Shown: positions 1-8,910 of the stretch, piece after piece | How the letters are laid out: each line of letters begins with the position of its first letter | Numbering within the stretch: position 1 is the first letter of the stretch | Source: an uncultured Serinicoccus sp. | GTDB lineage: Bacteria > Actinomycetota > Actinomycetes > Actinomycetales > Dermatophilaceae | Direction of reading: 5' to 3' | DNA length: 64,000 nucleotides | Assembly (NCBI RefSeq): GCF_947500995.1 | Contig: NZ_CANMUA010000001.1 | Coordinates: 372,001-436,000 of the forward strand | Notes under the pieces: generated by a model | Seen by the model: the letters and a program-made list of their open reading frames with translations, nothing else | What the model was told of the DNA's origin: nothing | Database searches by the model: none | Made by a program: the position numbers and the translations under genes

Positions 1-745
1 GTGCCACAGCGGCATCGCCATGATGACCCACTGGATCCACTCGGGGTAGACCGCGATCGGGTAGAGCGTCGCGGAGAAGAGGAACATCGGCAGCAGCGCG
101 AAGTTGATGAGGTCCATCTGCTGGAAGCTGGTGAGGTAGCTCGTCACCCCCATGCCCAGCGCGGCGAACCCCAGCGCGATGAGCACCGCGGCGGGCACCA
201 TGAGCAACGACCACCACGACGTCACCAGGCCCAGGGCCGCGATGACGCCGAGGAAGCCCAGGGCGTAGAGGAACCCGCGGAAGAGCGCCATGAGGATCTC
301 GCCGAGCGCGACGTCCAACGGCCCGAGCGAGGTCTGCAACATCGCCTGGTAGAGCTTGGCGAAGCGCAGCTTGAAGAAGACGTTCCACGTCGAGTCGTAG
401 ATCGCCCCGTTCATCGCCGAGGTCGCGAGGAGGGCGGGGGCGATGTAGGCGGCGTACTCCACCGGCTGGCCGCCCGGCCCGGTGACCGTCCCGACCAGCG
501 ACCCCATCCCCACACCCATGGCCAGCAGGTAGAACACCGGCTCGAAGAACCCGGAGGCGAGCACCATCCAGTTCTGGTTGCGGACCACGGCGAGGCCACG
601 CTCCAGGACGGCGCCGACGTTGCCGGACGCCGACGACGAGAGCCACGCGGGCCGCGGTATGCCGTGCCTCGGCACCGCGAGGTCGCGGCCGGGCTCACCG
701 GCACCTCCACCGCCGGGCGCGAGGCCCCGCCCCGGCGCGCTCACG
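1..745 (-). CDS. ABC-2 type transporter permease (3' end outside the window)
   Basis: Integral membrane subunit of an ABC-2 exporter. It is read from a GTG at 745-743 through position 2 without a stop, so about 248 N-terminal codons are visible and the C terminus lies beyond the window edge. An N-terminal Gly/Pro-rich cytoplasmic stretch of about 50 residues precedes hydrophobic segments typical of the DrrB/NodJ family (for example VLASGFFEPVFYLLAMGVG). The GTG overlaps the TGA of the upstream permease (GTGA), so the two permeases and the ATPase are translationally coupled. The two permeases are homologous and probably form a heterodimer. The substrate cannot be told; relatives export drugs, lipids or polysaccharides. 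Confidence 0.85.
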
Positions 746-1631
746 AGTGCAGCCTGCGGGTGTAGGAGCGGGTCGCCCAGACGACACCGCCGACCGTGCA
801 GGCCAGCAGGAAGGCCAGGTGCACCGCGATCATCACCGGGGACACGTCCGCGCCGTAGGACGCCACCCGGGCGAGCTGGGTGCCGTGCCACACCGGGCTG
901 ACCCACCCGATCCAGTGCAACCACACCGGCATCGCCGAGAGCGGGAAGAACGTGCCCGCGAAGAGGAACATCGGCATGACGACGAAGCGCTGGATGAAGG
1001 CGAACTGGTAGGCCTCGTCCTCGATGGTCGAGGCGTAGGCCTGCAGGGGCGTGCCGAACGCGGTCGCGGTCAGCACCCCGACCGGCACGACGAGCACGGA
1101 CTGCCACCACCCGGACGGGGCGGCACCGAAGGCCTCCATGATCACCCAGAAGACGCCGCCCTGGAGGACGAAGCGCAGGACCACGGCGAGGAGGTGGCCC
1201 CTCGCGATCTGCCCCGGCTCCAGGGGCGAGGCGGCGGGGCCGTAGTAGAGCCGCTGCCACGTGAAGCCGCTCATGACGGGGTAGGTCATCTCGGCGGTCA
1301 CCGACATGACGACCGTCGACACGAGCAGGGCCGGCGCGACGAAGGTGAGGTAGTCGACGCCGTCGACGGGTCCGCTGCCCCGGTCGACGAGCTCGCCGAG
1401 GCCGACCCCGAGGGCGACCATGTAGAGCAGCGGCTGGAGCACGGCATACACCGCGATCGGGAGCGCGAAGGCGCGCATGCCGCGCAGCGTCGTCTCGGCG
1501 TAGAACCAGGAGCCGGACCGCCGGGTCCGCGCCGCCATCTCGGTGTGGGGCGGCACCCGGCCCGAGGCGACGAGCCCGGCGGCGTCGAACTCCGGCGCGT
1601 CGAGGCCGGTGCCGTGGGTGGGGTCAGTCAA
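741..1631 (-). CDS. ABC-2 type transporter permease
   Basis: A 296-residue permease of the DrrB/NodJ type. About 40 hydrophilic residues are followed by six hydrophobic segments, the first around residues 50-75 (ALPIAVYAVLQPLLYMVALG). The start is TTG (1631-1629). It is preferred over an internal ATG near residue 32 because GGGAGGT lies 6 nt upstream and the start overlaps the end of the ATPase gene by 8 nt. It is the middle gene of a three-gene operon, with the ATPase upstream and a second permease downstream. Likely role: membrane pore of an exporter; substrate unknown. Confidence 0.85.
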   Translation of the reverse strand: MTDPTHGTGLDAPEFDAAGLVASGRVPPHTEMAARTRRSGSWFYAETTLRGMRAFALPIAVYAVLQPLLYMVALGVGLGELVDRGSGPVDGVDYLTFVAPALLVSTVVMSVTAEMTYPVMSGFTWQRLYYGPAASPLEPGQIARGHLLAVVLRFVLQGGVFWVIMEAFGAAPSGWWQSVLVVPVGVLTATAFGTPLQAYASTIEDEAYQFAFIQRFVVMPMFLFAGTFFPLSAMPVWLHWIGWVSPVWHGTQLARVASYGADVSPVMIAVHLAFLLACTVGGVVWATRSYTRRLHS

Positions 1632-2547
1632 CGAGCGACCTCCCGGTGAGCCGCAGGAAGACGTCCTCGAGGGAGGCCCGCCGCACCAGGGAGGTGACGG
1701 GATGCAGGCCCCGGGAGGTGACCTGCTCCAGGGCGGCCTCGCCGTCGTGGGCGTAGACGAGGATACGGTCGGGCAGCACCTCCTGGCGCTCGCCCACGCC
1801 CTCGAGCTGGGCCACGACGGAGGCGTTGCGGGCCGAGCCGAACCGCAGCTCCAGCACCTCCCGGGTCGAGTGCTCGCGGATGAGCGAGGCCGGGCTCCCC
1901 TGCGCCATGATCCGGCCGTGGTCGACCACGATCAGGCGGTCGCACAGCTGCTCGGCCTCGTCCATGAAGTGGGTCGTGACGACGAGGGTGGTGCCGGCCT
2001 CCTTGAGCCGGAAGAGGCGGTCCCACAGGATGTGGCGGGCCTGCGGGTCCAGGCCCGTGGTGGGCTCGTCGAGGAGCAGGATCCGCGGCTCGTTGACCAG
2101 GCCCCGGGCGATGGTCAGACGACGCTTCATGCCGCCGGAGAGCGCGCTGACCTTGTCCTTCGCCTTGGCCTCCAGCTGGGCGAAGGCGAGCAGCTCGGCC
2201 GACTTGTCCCGGAGGTAGTCGCGCGAGAGCCCGAAGTAGCGCCCGTACATGACGATGTTCTCGCGGACCCGCAGCTCCTCGTCGAGGTTGTCCTGCTGCG
2301 GCACGACGCCGAGGTGGGCACGCACCTGCGGCCCCTGGGTCCCCGGGTCGAGCCCGAGCACGGCGAGCTCGCCGCCGTCCCGGTCGAGGGTGCCGCCGAT
2401 CATCCGCATGGTGGTCGACTTGCCGGCCCCGTTGGGCCCGAGCAGGCCGAAACTCTCACCCGCCTCGACCTCGAGGTCGATCCCGTCGACGGCGGTGAAG
2501 TTCCCGTAGGTCTTGCGCAGGCCTCGGGCGGTGATCACGGCAGGCAC
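1624..2547 (-). CDS. ABC transporter ATP-binding protein (DrrA/NodI type)
   Basis: Cytoplasmic ATPase powering the two ABC-2 permeases encoded downstream. Walker A (GPNGAGKST), the Q-loop, the signature (LSGGMKRR), Walker B (RILLLDEPTTGLD) and the switch His (VVTTHFMDEAEQ) are all visible. An accessory C-terminal region of about 80 residues follows the nucleotide-binding domain, as in DrrA/CcmA/NodI proteins. The start chosen is GTG at 2547, giving 307 residues with the domain beginning at once (AVITARGLRKTYG). The open frame extends upstream to 2664, but that extension does not look like the family. The gene overlaps the first permease by 8 nt. Confidence 0.9.
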   Translation of the reverse strand: MPAVITARGLRKTYGNFTAVDGIDLEVEAGESFGLLGPNGAGKSTTMRMIGGTLDRDGGELAVLGLDPGTQGPQVRAHLGVVPQQDNLDEELRVRENIVMYGRYFGLSRDYLRDKSAELLAFAQLEAKAKDKVSALSGGMKRRLTIARGLVNEPRILLLDEPTTGLDPQARHILWDRLFRLKEAGTTLVVTTHFMDEAEQLCDRLIVVDHGRIMAQGSPASLIREHSTREVLELRFGSARNASVVAQLEGVGERQEVLPDRILVYAHDGEAALEQVTSRGLHPVTSLVRRASLEDVFLRLTGRSLVD

Positions 2548-2626
2548 GAGCCGAGACTCTACGTCCTCGCCGAGGGCCCGCCAACGGCTTATCCGGTATG
2601 CCGTCCCCCGCCCCGTGCGGGGACGC

Positions 2627-3130
2627 TCAGCGTCCGCGCAGCACCGTCCCGACGGTCGCGACACCCGGCCCCATGTCGGACCAGGGCACGGCCAGGTCGA
2701 GCACGGCCGCGGCCCCGGTGGGGAGCCCTCCCTGCAGCGCCTCCCGACCCTCGTCGTGCTCCCCGGAGTCGGTCAGCTCCCACGCGGTGCTCGACAGGAC
2801 CGGCTCGTGGCCGACGACCCAGAGCACCCCGACACCGTCGGGCACCTCCCGGACCGCCTCGAGGACGCCGTCGATGCCGCCGTCGTAGATGCGGCGGGTG
2901 GGCCACGTCTCGACCTCCCGACCAGCGAGCGCGTGCTCGAGGGTCTGGACGGCACGGGCCGCGGTGGAGACGAGCGCCAGGTCCGGCGCCCACCCCCCGT
3001 CGGTCAGAAGACCCCCCAGGGCCGCGGCGTCCCGGCGACCGCGCGAGCTCAGCTCACGGGCGTGGTCACCCCCCGGCCCGGGGGGAGCGACCTCGGCCTT
3101 CGCGTGCCGGACGAGCACCAGAGTGGGCAT
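2627..3130 (-). CDS. sixA: Histidine phosphatase family protein, SixA-like
   Basis: A 167-residue phosphatase of the branch-2 histidine phosphatase superfamily. The N-terminal LVLVRHAKAE carries the RHA motif whose His is the phospho-acceptor. A second conserved His lies in VVGHEPVLS near residue 110. The short length fits SixA, which removes phosphate from phosphohistidine, although substrates of actinobacterial members are rarely known. GGAGGC sits directly before the ATG and GGAGGTCGG slightly further up. The gene lies in the same direction as the downstream ABC operon, with an 80-bp gap, so linkage to it is only possible. Confidence 0.85.
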   Translation of the reverse strand: MPTLVLVRHAKAEVAPPGPGGDHARELSSRGRRDAAALGGLLTDGGWAPDLALVSTAARAVQTLEHALAGREVETWPTRRIYDGGIDGVLEAVREVPDGVGVLWVVGHEPVLSSTAWELTDSGEHDEGREALQGGLPTGAAAVLDLAVPWSDMGPGVATVGTVLRGR

Positions 3131-3227
3131 GCCTCCGACCTCCTCGTCCTCATCGACCCCGTGGCGCCGGGACGGCGTCGTGGGTCCGCGTGTCGTCAGG
3201 TGACTCCCCGAGACTAGCCGGGACGGC

Positions 3228-3264
3228 CGCAGGGCCGGGCGGCTCTCGCCACCACGGCCCTGCG
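3228..3264 (-). terminator. Candidate hairpin terminator downstream of the subtilisin gene
   Basis: CGCAGGGCCG (3228-3237) and CGGCCCTGCG (3255-3264) form a perfect 10-bp stem around a 17-nt loop, about 30 bp beyond the stop of the minus-strand protease gene. No T-tract is present, which is usual for actinobacterial hairpins. Confidence 0.45.
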
Positions 3265-3295
3265 TCCGATCTGGTCGTGCCGGTCGTGCCGACGC

Positions 3296-6184
3296 TCAGG
3301 GCTGGGCGTCCACCCAGTCCGGGTAGTAGTCGTTCAGCGCGTCCTCGACGTCCTGGGACACCGCGTTGGTGCCACCGAGGATGACGACCCGCTCCGGGCT
3401 GAGCCGCTCCAGCTCGGCCAACGTCGCGTCCGGCAGCTCACCGGGCTTGGTGAGCAGCACCGGGACACCCTGGTGACCGGCCAGGGCCGAGCCCGCCAGC
3501 GCGTCCGGGAAGTTGCGACCCGAGGCGATGTGCACCAGCGGGACGTCCGTCCCGTGGACCTGCGAGACCGCGACCGCGGTCTCGTAACGGTCCCCACCCG
3601 AGACCCGCTCGTCCGCGCCCAGCGCGATGAAGGTGTCACCGTCGACGGCCACGGACCCACCGAGCACCACGACCCGGTCGGGGTCCAGCTCGGCGAGCGC
3701 GTCCGCCGTGGCGCCGGGCACACCGTCCGGACGCGTCAGCAGCACCGGGGCGTTCTCCATGCCCGCGCGGGCCGACCCGGTCAGGGCGTCGGCGTAGGCG
3801 CGGTCCTGCCCGGAGGCGACGTAGACGACCTCAGGGTCCTCGAACATCATCGCCAGGTTGGCCGCCGTCTCGTAGCGGTCTGCCCCCTCGACGCGGGACA
3901 CCTCGCCGTAGGCCTCCAGGTCACCCGCCACACCCGAGGACACCGCACCGGTGCCGCCCAGGATGACGATGCTGCTCGGGTCCACGGCCTCCAGGGCCTC
4001 CCGGGTGTCCTGGGGCAGCCGGTCGTTCTTCACCAGCAGCACCGGGGCCGGGTCACCCTCAGGCGTGTTCATCGTGCCGGGGAGCAGGCCGCGGGACGCG
4101 GCCGGCGAGCCGGACATGGCGTCGGCGAACCCGGTGCCCGAGGCGATGTAGACCGTCTCCACCCCGTCGGGGTAGAGGCCGGAGATCGCCGCGGCGGTGC
4201 CGTAGCGGTCCGGGCCGAACACGCGCTCGACCTCGGGCTCGGGCTCGTCGTCGGCGACCTCGCCACGGGCGAGCACCGGGATCGCGGCGACCACGTCGCC
4301 GGAGGTCCAGGCGATCTCGCCCTGCTGCCACACGTCGGTGGCGGCGCCGGTGTTGGCGACCGTGATGGTCACCTCGGCGGAGCCGCCCGCCGGGACGGTG
4401 ACGCTGGCCGGCTCGACCGTCACGGACAGGGTGTCCGGGCCGGTGACGGAGGCCGCGAAGGTCGAGTCCGCCGCACCGGGGTTGGTGACGGTCCGGGTCA
4501 GCGTGGTCGGCTGGGTGCCGAGCGCCGGCACCGAGACGTAGGCCGCGTTGAGGTCGTAGCCGGTGCTCGGGTCGGCGAGGAAGGCGTCCCAGTCGGCCTC
4601 GGTCGAGTCGAACACCAGACCGGGCTCGAGGAAGGCGCGCGGCTCGACGAAGCCGGTGCCGCCGACCACGGCCTGGTTGCTCTGAGCGTCGACGTAGTCG
4701 GTCGTCGAGGTCTGCAGGGCCGACTTGATGGCCATCGGCGACCACTCCGGGTGCGCCGCGGCGAGCAGCGACCCCAGGCCGGCGACGTGCGGGGAGGCCA
4801 TCGAGGTGCCGGACAGGTAGCCGTACCGCGGCTCGCCGCCCTGGCTGGCGACAGCCGCCAGGACGTTGACGCCGGGCGCGCCCAGGTCGGGCTTGAGGAT
4901 GGTCTGCTCGTCGGCGTCGACGTCCACCGGGCCGCGGCCGGAGAACGGCGCGATGGAGGGCACGGGGCCGTCCTCGGGGCGGTGGAAGGAGGCGGCGACC
5001 GTGGTGTGCCAGGGGCCGATGTGGGCGACGGCGACCCCGTCCTGCGCGGAGTTGCCGGCCGACGTGGCGTTGAAGACACCAGCGGCCGCGGCGTTCTTGA
5101 AGGCCAGGTCGACCGGGTCCACGTAGGTGGAGGGGTCGCCGCTGACGGAGAAGTTGATGACGTCGACGCCGTCGACGAGGGCGGCCTCGACCGCGGCGAT
5201 GGAGTCGTCGGGGTGGCACCCGCTCACGCCCTCGAAGTCGAAGCAGGCCTTGTAGGCCGCGACGTGCGCCCCCGGTGCCATCCCGGCCAGGTCGTAGGTG
5301 TTGCCCTCGCCGTCCTCCAGGGACACCTCCCGCCCGGCCGCCGTGCTGGCGACGTGCGAGCCGTGGGCGTCGGTGTCCAGCGGGCTGACGCTCTCGGCCT
5401 CGATGGGCTCGTAACCGTCGGCGCGGGCCCCCTCGACGAAGTAGCGGGCGCCGACGATCTTGTCGGTGCAGGCCGAGGCGGGGAAGTCGTCCGCGTCGTC
5501 GCCCTCACCCGTCTCGCACTCCCCGGCCCAGCCGGCCGGCGGGGCCGGCATGCCGTCCGCGGCGAAGGAGGGGCTGTCGTAGGCGATGCCGGAGTCGATG
5601 ACGCCGACGACCGTGCCCTTGCCGGCCTCCATCGGCCCGCCGAGCTGGGACCAGACGCCACCGGGACCGCGCAGGCCGAGCAGGTCGGGCGACAGGTCCG
5701 TGTCCGGGTCGGCCGGCGCACCGTCGGGCTGACCGACGATGTCCGAGTCCAGCTGGCGCAGGGTGGAGCGGGTGATCGACACCACGTCGTCGCGCTGGGC
5801 GAGGGCGGAGGCCTCCGCGGCGGTGAGCTGCACCGCGAAGCCGTTGAGGGCGACCGTGTATCGGTAGGTCGGCTCGGCGGCCACCCCCTGCAGCACGCCG
5901 TCCTGCTGGGCGAGCAGCTGGTCGGTGTAGCCGAGCGCCTGCGCGGAGGTCGTGTCGACCTTCTGCAGGGCGGACCCGGCCGTGCCCGGGTGGGTGGCCA
6001 GCGGCAGCCGGTCCAGCACCACGACGTAGGCACCGTCCTGGAAGTCGCCGGTCGCGCTGACCGGTCCGGCCACCGCCGGTCCGTCGGTCGCGGAGGCGGC
6101 CACCGGCGCGAGCCCGGCCACGAGGCTGAGTCCAGCCACGGCGGCCAGGGCGCGACGAGCCCCCGATGTCGAGCGATAGGTCAC
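3296..6184 (-). CDS. Secreted S8 subtilisin-like protease with three C-terminal CWB2 repeats
   Basis: A 962-residue exported serine protease. A Sec signal peptide occupies about residues 1-35, with a probable cut after an ASA motif. An I9-type propeptide inhibitor follows at about 53-139. The S8 catalytic domain has Asp197 (VIDSG), His274 (AHGSH), oxyanion Asn378 (SAGNSA) and Ser461 (GTSMASPH), with a PA insert between His and Ser. After a beta-sandwich region come three cell-wall-binding type 2 repeats (GPDRYGTA, GADRYETA and GGDRYETA, each with a VVILGG-like strand). CWB2 modules attach proteins non-covalently to the envelope, so the protease is probably surface-bound. The GTG start is chosen because AGGGG lies 8 nt upstream and it begins the signal peptide; an upstream ATG would add 38 non-signal residues. 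Target proteins are unknown. Confidence 0.92.
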   Translation of the reverse strand: MTYRSTSGARRALAAVAGLSLVAGLAPVAASATDGPAVAGPVSATGDFQDGAYVVVLDRLPLATHPGTAGSALQKVDTTSAQALGYTDQLLAQQDGVLQGVAAEPTYRYTVALNGFAVQLTAAEASALAQRDDVVSITRSTLRQLDSDIVGQPDGAPADPDTDLSPDLLGLRGPGGVWSQLGGPMEAGKGTVVGVIDSGIAYDSPSFAADGMPAPPAGWAGECETGEGDDADDFPASACTDKIVGARYFVEGARADGYEPIEAESVSPLDTDAHGSHVASTAAGREVSLEDGEGNTYDLAGMAPGAHVAAYKACFDFEGVSGCHPDDSIAAVEAALVDGVDVINFSVSGDPSTYVDPVDLAFKNAAAAGVFNATSAGNSAQDGVAVAHIGPWHTTVAASFHRPEDGPVPSIAPFSGRGPVDVDADEQTILKPDLGAPGVNVLAAVASQGGEPRYGYLSGTSMASPHVAGLGSLLAAAHPEWSPMAIKSALQTSTTDYVDAQSNQAVVGGTGFVEPRAFLEPGLVFDSTEADWDAFLADPSTGYDLNAAYVSVPALGTQPTTLTRTVTNPGAADSTFAASVTGPDTLSVTVEPASVTVPAGGSAEVTITVANTGAATDVWQQGEIAWTSGDVVAAIPVLARGEVADDEPEPEVERVFGPDRYGTAAAISGLYPDGVETVYIASGTGFADAMSGSPAASRGLLPGTMNTPEGDPAPVLLVKNDRLPQDTREALEAVDPSSIVILGGTGAVSSGVAGDLEAYGEVSRVEGADRYETAANLAMMFEDPEVVYVASGQDRAYADALTGSARAGMENAPVLLTRPDGVPGATADALAELDPDRVVVLGGSVAVDGDTFIALGADERVSGGDRYETAVAVSQVHGTDVPLVHIASGRNFPDALAGSALAGHQGVPVLLTKPGELPDATLAELERLSPERVVILGGTNAVSQDVEDALNDYYPDWVDAQP

Positions 6185-6349
6185 GATCGATTCCCCTGAT
6201 TCCCTGTGAGCACGCCCGAGGACGAGCGCGCAGATGACGCCGCACCTCCTGCAGGTCCGGCCTCTGGAGCCTATACCGAGCGCAGTAGGTTCGCGCAAGG
6301 GTGCGCGGTGTTCGTCGCCTGATGTTCACCAGGACGACGAAGCAGCAGG

Positions 6350-7339
6350 TCAGGCCGGATGTGCGGCTGGTCCGGCCACCTGGTGCAGGATCTGTCCCTC
6401 GTCCCGGTATGCCGTCAGCTGAGACGTCAGGTAACTTCCCATCCGCGGCAGCGAGGCGGGCGAGGCTCCCCCGACGTGCGGCACGACGAGCACCCCGGGG
6501 GTGGAGAGGGCGGGGTGCCCGTCCGGGAGCGGCTCGGGGTCGGTGACGTCCAGGGCGGCCCGCAACCGGCCGGCCGCGCACTCGGCGAGCAGGGCGTCGT
6601 TGTCGACGACCGGTCCGCGCGCGACGTTGACGACGAGCGCCTGGTCGGGCAGCGCGGCGAGCTCCGCGGCGCCCAGCAGCCCGCGGGTGCCCTCGGTGAG
6701 CGGCAGGGTGAGCACGACGGCGTCGGCCCGCGGCAGCAGCTCGGGCAGGCGGTCGACGCCGTGCACCCGCTCCACCAGGCCGTCCCCGGGGCGGTCCGCG
6801 CTGGCCACGGCGAGGACGTCGCACTCGCAGGCCAGCAGCCGCCGGGTCAGTGCCGTGCCGATGCCCCCGTAGCCCACCACCAGGACCGTGGAGTCGGCCA
6901 GCGAGCGCCACGGGCCGGGGACCGATCGGTCCCACACCCCGTCCGCCTGGCGCAGCACGTGGTGCGGCAGGTTCCGCTGCGCCGCCAGGAGCAGCGTCAG
7001 GGCCAGCTCGCTGGTGGCGGTGTCGTGCACGCCGACGGCGTTGGCCAGCCGCACCCCGTCCGGCAGGAAGGGCAGGGCGTGCTCGTAGCCCGCCGAGGCC
7101 AGGACCACCGCCCGCAGCCCCGGCACCTCCCCCATCCGGCGCAGCCACGGCCCGGCGATCATCGACAGCGCCAGGAGGTCCACGTCCCGACCCCCGCCGG
7201 GCAGGGCGTCGCCGTCGGTGTGGTCGTACGCCAGCACCTCGACCCCCTCGACCGGCCCGAGGTGCACCAGCAGCTCCTCGGGGACGGCCGCGACGGGCGC
7301 GCGGCGGGGCGCGGCCCCCTCAGGGGTGGACGACGGCAT
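6350..7339 (-). CDS. D-isomer-specific 2-hydroxyacid dehydrogenase
   Basis: A 329-residue NAD(P)-dependent oxidoreductase. The nucleotide-binding motif GYGGIG is near residue 155. The catalytic Arg is in NVARGP, the Glu in DPEPLP and the His in PHVGGAS, so the active site is complete. Members reduce 2-keto acids such as glyoxylate, hydroxypyruvate or phenylpyruvate, and the sequence does not show which one. The ATG at 7339 lies inside a GTATGCC motif. The gene sits 8 bp downstream of gatB in the same direction and may be read through from it. The subtilisin gene lies 165 bp further on and has its own upstream region. Confidence 0.88.
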   Translation of the reverse strand: MPSSTPEGAAPRRAPVAAVPEELLVHLGPVEGVEVLAYDHTDGDALPGGGRDVDLLALSMIAGPWLRRMGEVPGLRAVVLASAGYEHALPFLPDGVRLANAVGVHDTATSELALTLLLAAQRNLPHHVLRQADGVWDRSVPGPWRSLADSTVLVVGYGGIGTALTRRLLACECDVLAVASADRPGDGLVERVHGVDRLPELLPRADAVVLTLPLTEGTRGLLGAAELAALPDQALVVNVARGPVVDNDALLAECAAGRLRAALDVTDPEPLPDGHPALSTPGVLVVPHVGGASPASLPRMGSYLTSQLTAYRDEGQILHQVAGPAAHPA

Positions 7340-7347
7340 ACCGGCGA

Positions 7348-8910
7348 TCAGCCCTGCACGCCGAGCGTCTCCAGGATGAGCTCACGCGCGCGGCCGGCGT
7401 CGGCCTGGCCACGCATCTTCTTCATCACCTGGCCGATGAGGGCACCGACGGCCTGCACCTTGCCGCCGCGGATCTTCTCCACGACGTCGGGGTTCTCGGC
7501 GATGACCTCCTCGACCGCGCCCTGCAGGGCGCCGTCGTCCTGGACCAGCTCGAGGCTCCGGGCGTCGGCGACCTCGGTGGGGGTGCCCTCGCCGGCGAGC
7601 ACGCCCTCCAGCGTCTGTCGGGCCATCGAGTCGTTGAGCCTTCCGCCGGTGACGAGGGAGTCCAGCTCGGCGACGTGGGCGGGGGTGACCCCGAGATCGA
7701 GCAGGTCGACCGCGCCCCCGTCCTCTCCCGCGGTCTTGGCCCGGCGGGCCAGCTCGCCCATCCACCACTTGCGGGCCGCGGCCGGCGAGGCCCCGGCCGC
7801 CACGGTCGTCTCGATGACCTCCACCGCGCCGGCGTTGACGACGTCGCGCATCTCCAGGTCGGAGTAGCCCCACTCCTCCTGCAGCCGACGGCGTCGCTCG
7901 GCGGGGTTCTCCGGCAGCGTGGCCCGCAGCCGCTCGACGTCCTCCCGGGTGGGGGCGACCGGCACGAGGTCGGGCTCGGGGAAGTAGCGGTAGTCGTCGG
8001 CGTCCGACTTGGGACGGCCCGAGGTGGTGACCCCGGTGTCCTCGTGCCAGTGCCGGGTCTCCTGCACGATGGACTCCCCCGCGTCGAGGACGGCGGCGTG
8101 CCGGGTCATCTCGTAGCGCACCGCCCGCTCGACCGAGCGCAGGCTGTTGACGTTCTTGGTCTCGGTGCGGGTGCCGAAGCGCTCGACGCCGGTCGGCATG
8201 AGCGAGACGTTGGCGTCGCAGCGCAGCGACCCCTGCTCCATCTTGACGTCCGAGACGTCGAGCGCCCGCAGCAGGTCGCGCAGCGCCGCGACGTAGGCCC
8301 GGGCCACCTCGGGTGCCCGCTCGCCGGCACCGGTGAGCGGCTTGGTGACGATCTCGATGAGGGGTATGCCGGCGCGGTTGTAGTCCACCAGGCTGTGGCT
8401 GGCCCCGTGGATCCGCCCGGTGGCGCCGCCGACGTGGGTCGACTTGCCGGTGTCCTCCTCCATGTGGGCCCGCTCGATCTCGACGCGGTAGGTGAAGGGT
8501 TCCTCGTCGACGCCCTCCCGGGGCGGCACCTCGACGTCCAGCCAGCCGTCGACGGCGATCGGCTCGTCGTACTGGCTCGTCTGGAAGTTCTTCGGCATGT
8601 CCGGGTAGAAGTAGTTCTTCCGGGCGAACCGGCACCAGTCCGCGATCCCGCAGTTCAGCGCGAGGCCGATGCGGATGGCCGACTCGACCGCCGTGCGGTT
8701 GACCACCGGCAGCGCCCCGGGCAGCCCGAGGCAGACCGGGCAGGTCTGGGTGTTGGGCTCGGCGCCGAAGCCGGTGGCGCAGCCACAGAACATCTTGGTG
8801 GCGGTGCCCAGCTCGACGTGCACCTCCAGCCCCAGCACCGGCTCGTAGCGGGTCAGCAGGTCGTCGTAGGCGACGGTCCGCTCGGGACCGGCCGTGGTCC
8901 GGGTGCTCAT
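7348..8910 (-). CDS. gatB: Aspartyl/glutamyl-tRNA(Asn/Gln) amidotransferase subunit B
   Basis: The 520-residue tRNA-binding and kinase subunit of GatCAB. The complex amidates Glu-tRNA(Gln) and, where needed, Asp-tRNA(Asn). The N-terminal cradle domain is recognisable ([11 protein letters not shown]), with a four-Cys zinc-type cluster (CGC...CPVC) and the conserved [15 protein letters not shown] region. The C-terminal helical and YqeY-like tail domain ends in [11 protein letters not shown]. The ATG overlaps the gatA stop (ATGA), so B follows A with translational coupling. The order gatC-gatA-gatB is the usual actinobacterial one. Confidence 0.98.
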   Translation of the reverse strand: MSTRTTAGPERTVAYDDLLTRYEPVLGLEVHVELGTATKMFCGCATGFGAEPNTQTCPVCLGLPGALPVVNRTAVESAIRIGLALNCGIADWCRFARKNYFYPDMPKNFQTSQYDEPIAVDGWLDVEVPPREGVDEEPFTYRVEIERAHMEEDTGKSTHVGGATGRIHGASHSLVDYNRAGIPLIEIVTKPLTGAGERAPEVARAYVAALRDLLRALDVSDVKMEQGSLRCDANVSLMPTGVERFGTRTETKNVNSLRSVERAVRYEMTRHAAVLDAGESIVQETRHWHEDTGVTTSGRPKSDADDYRYFPEPDLVPVAPTREDVERLRATLPENPAERRRRLQEEWGYSDLEMRDVVNAGAVEVIETTVAAGASPAAARKWWMGELARRAKTAGEDGGAVDLLDLGVTPAHVAELDSLVTGGRLNDSMARQTLEGVLAGEGTPTEVADARSLELVQDDGALQGAVEEVIAENPDVVEKIRGGKVQAVGALIGQVMKKMRGQADAGRARELILETLGVQG

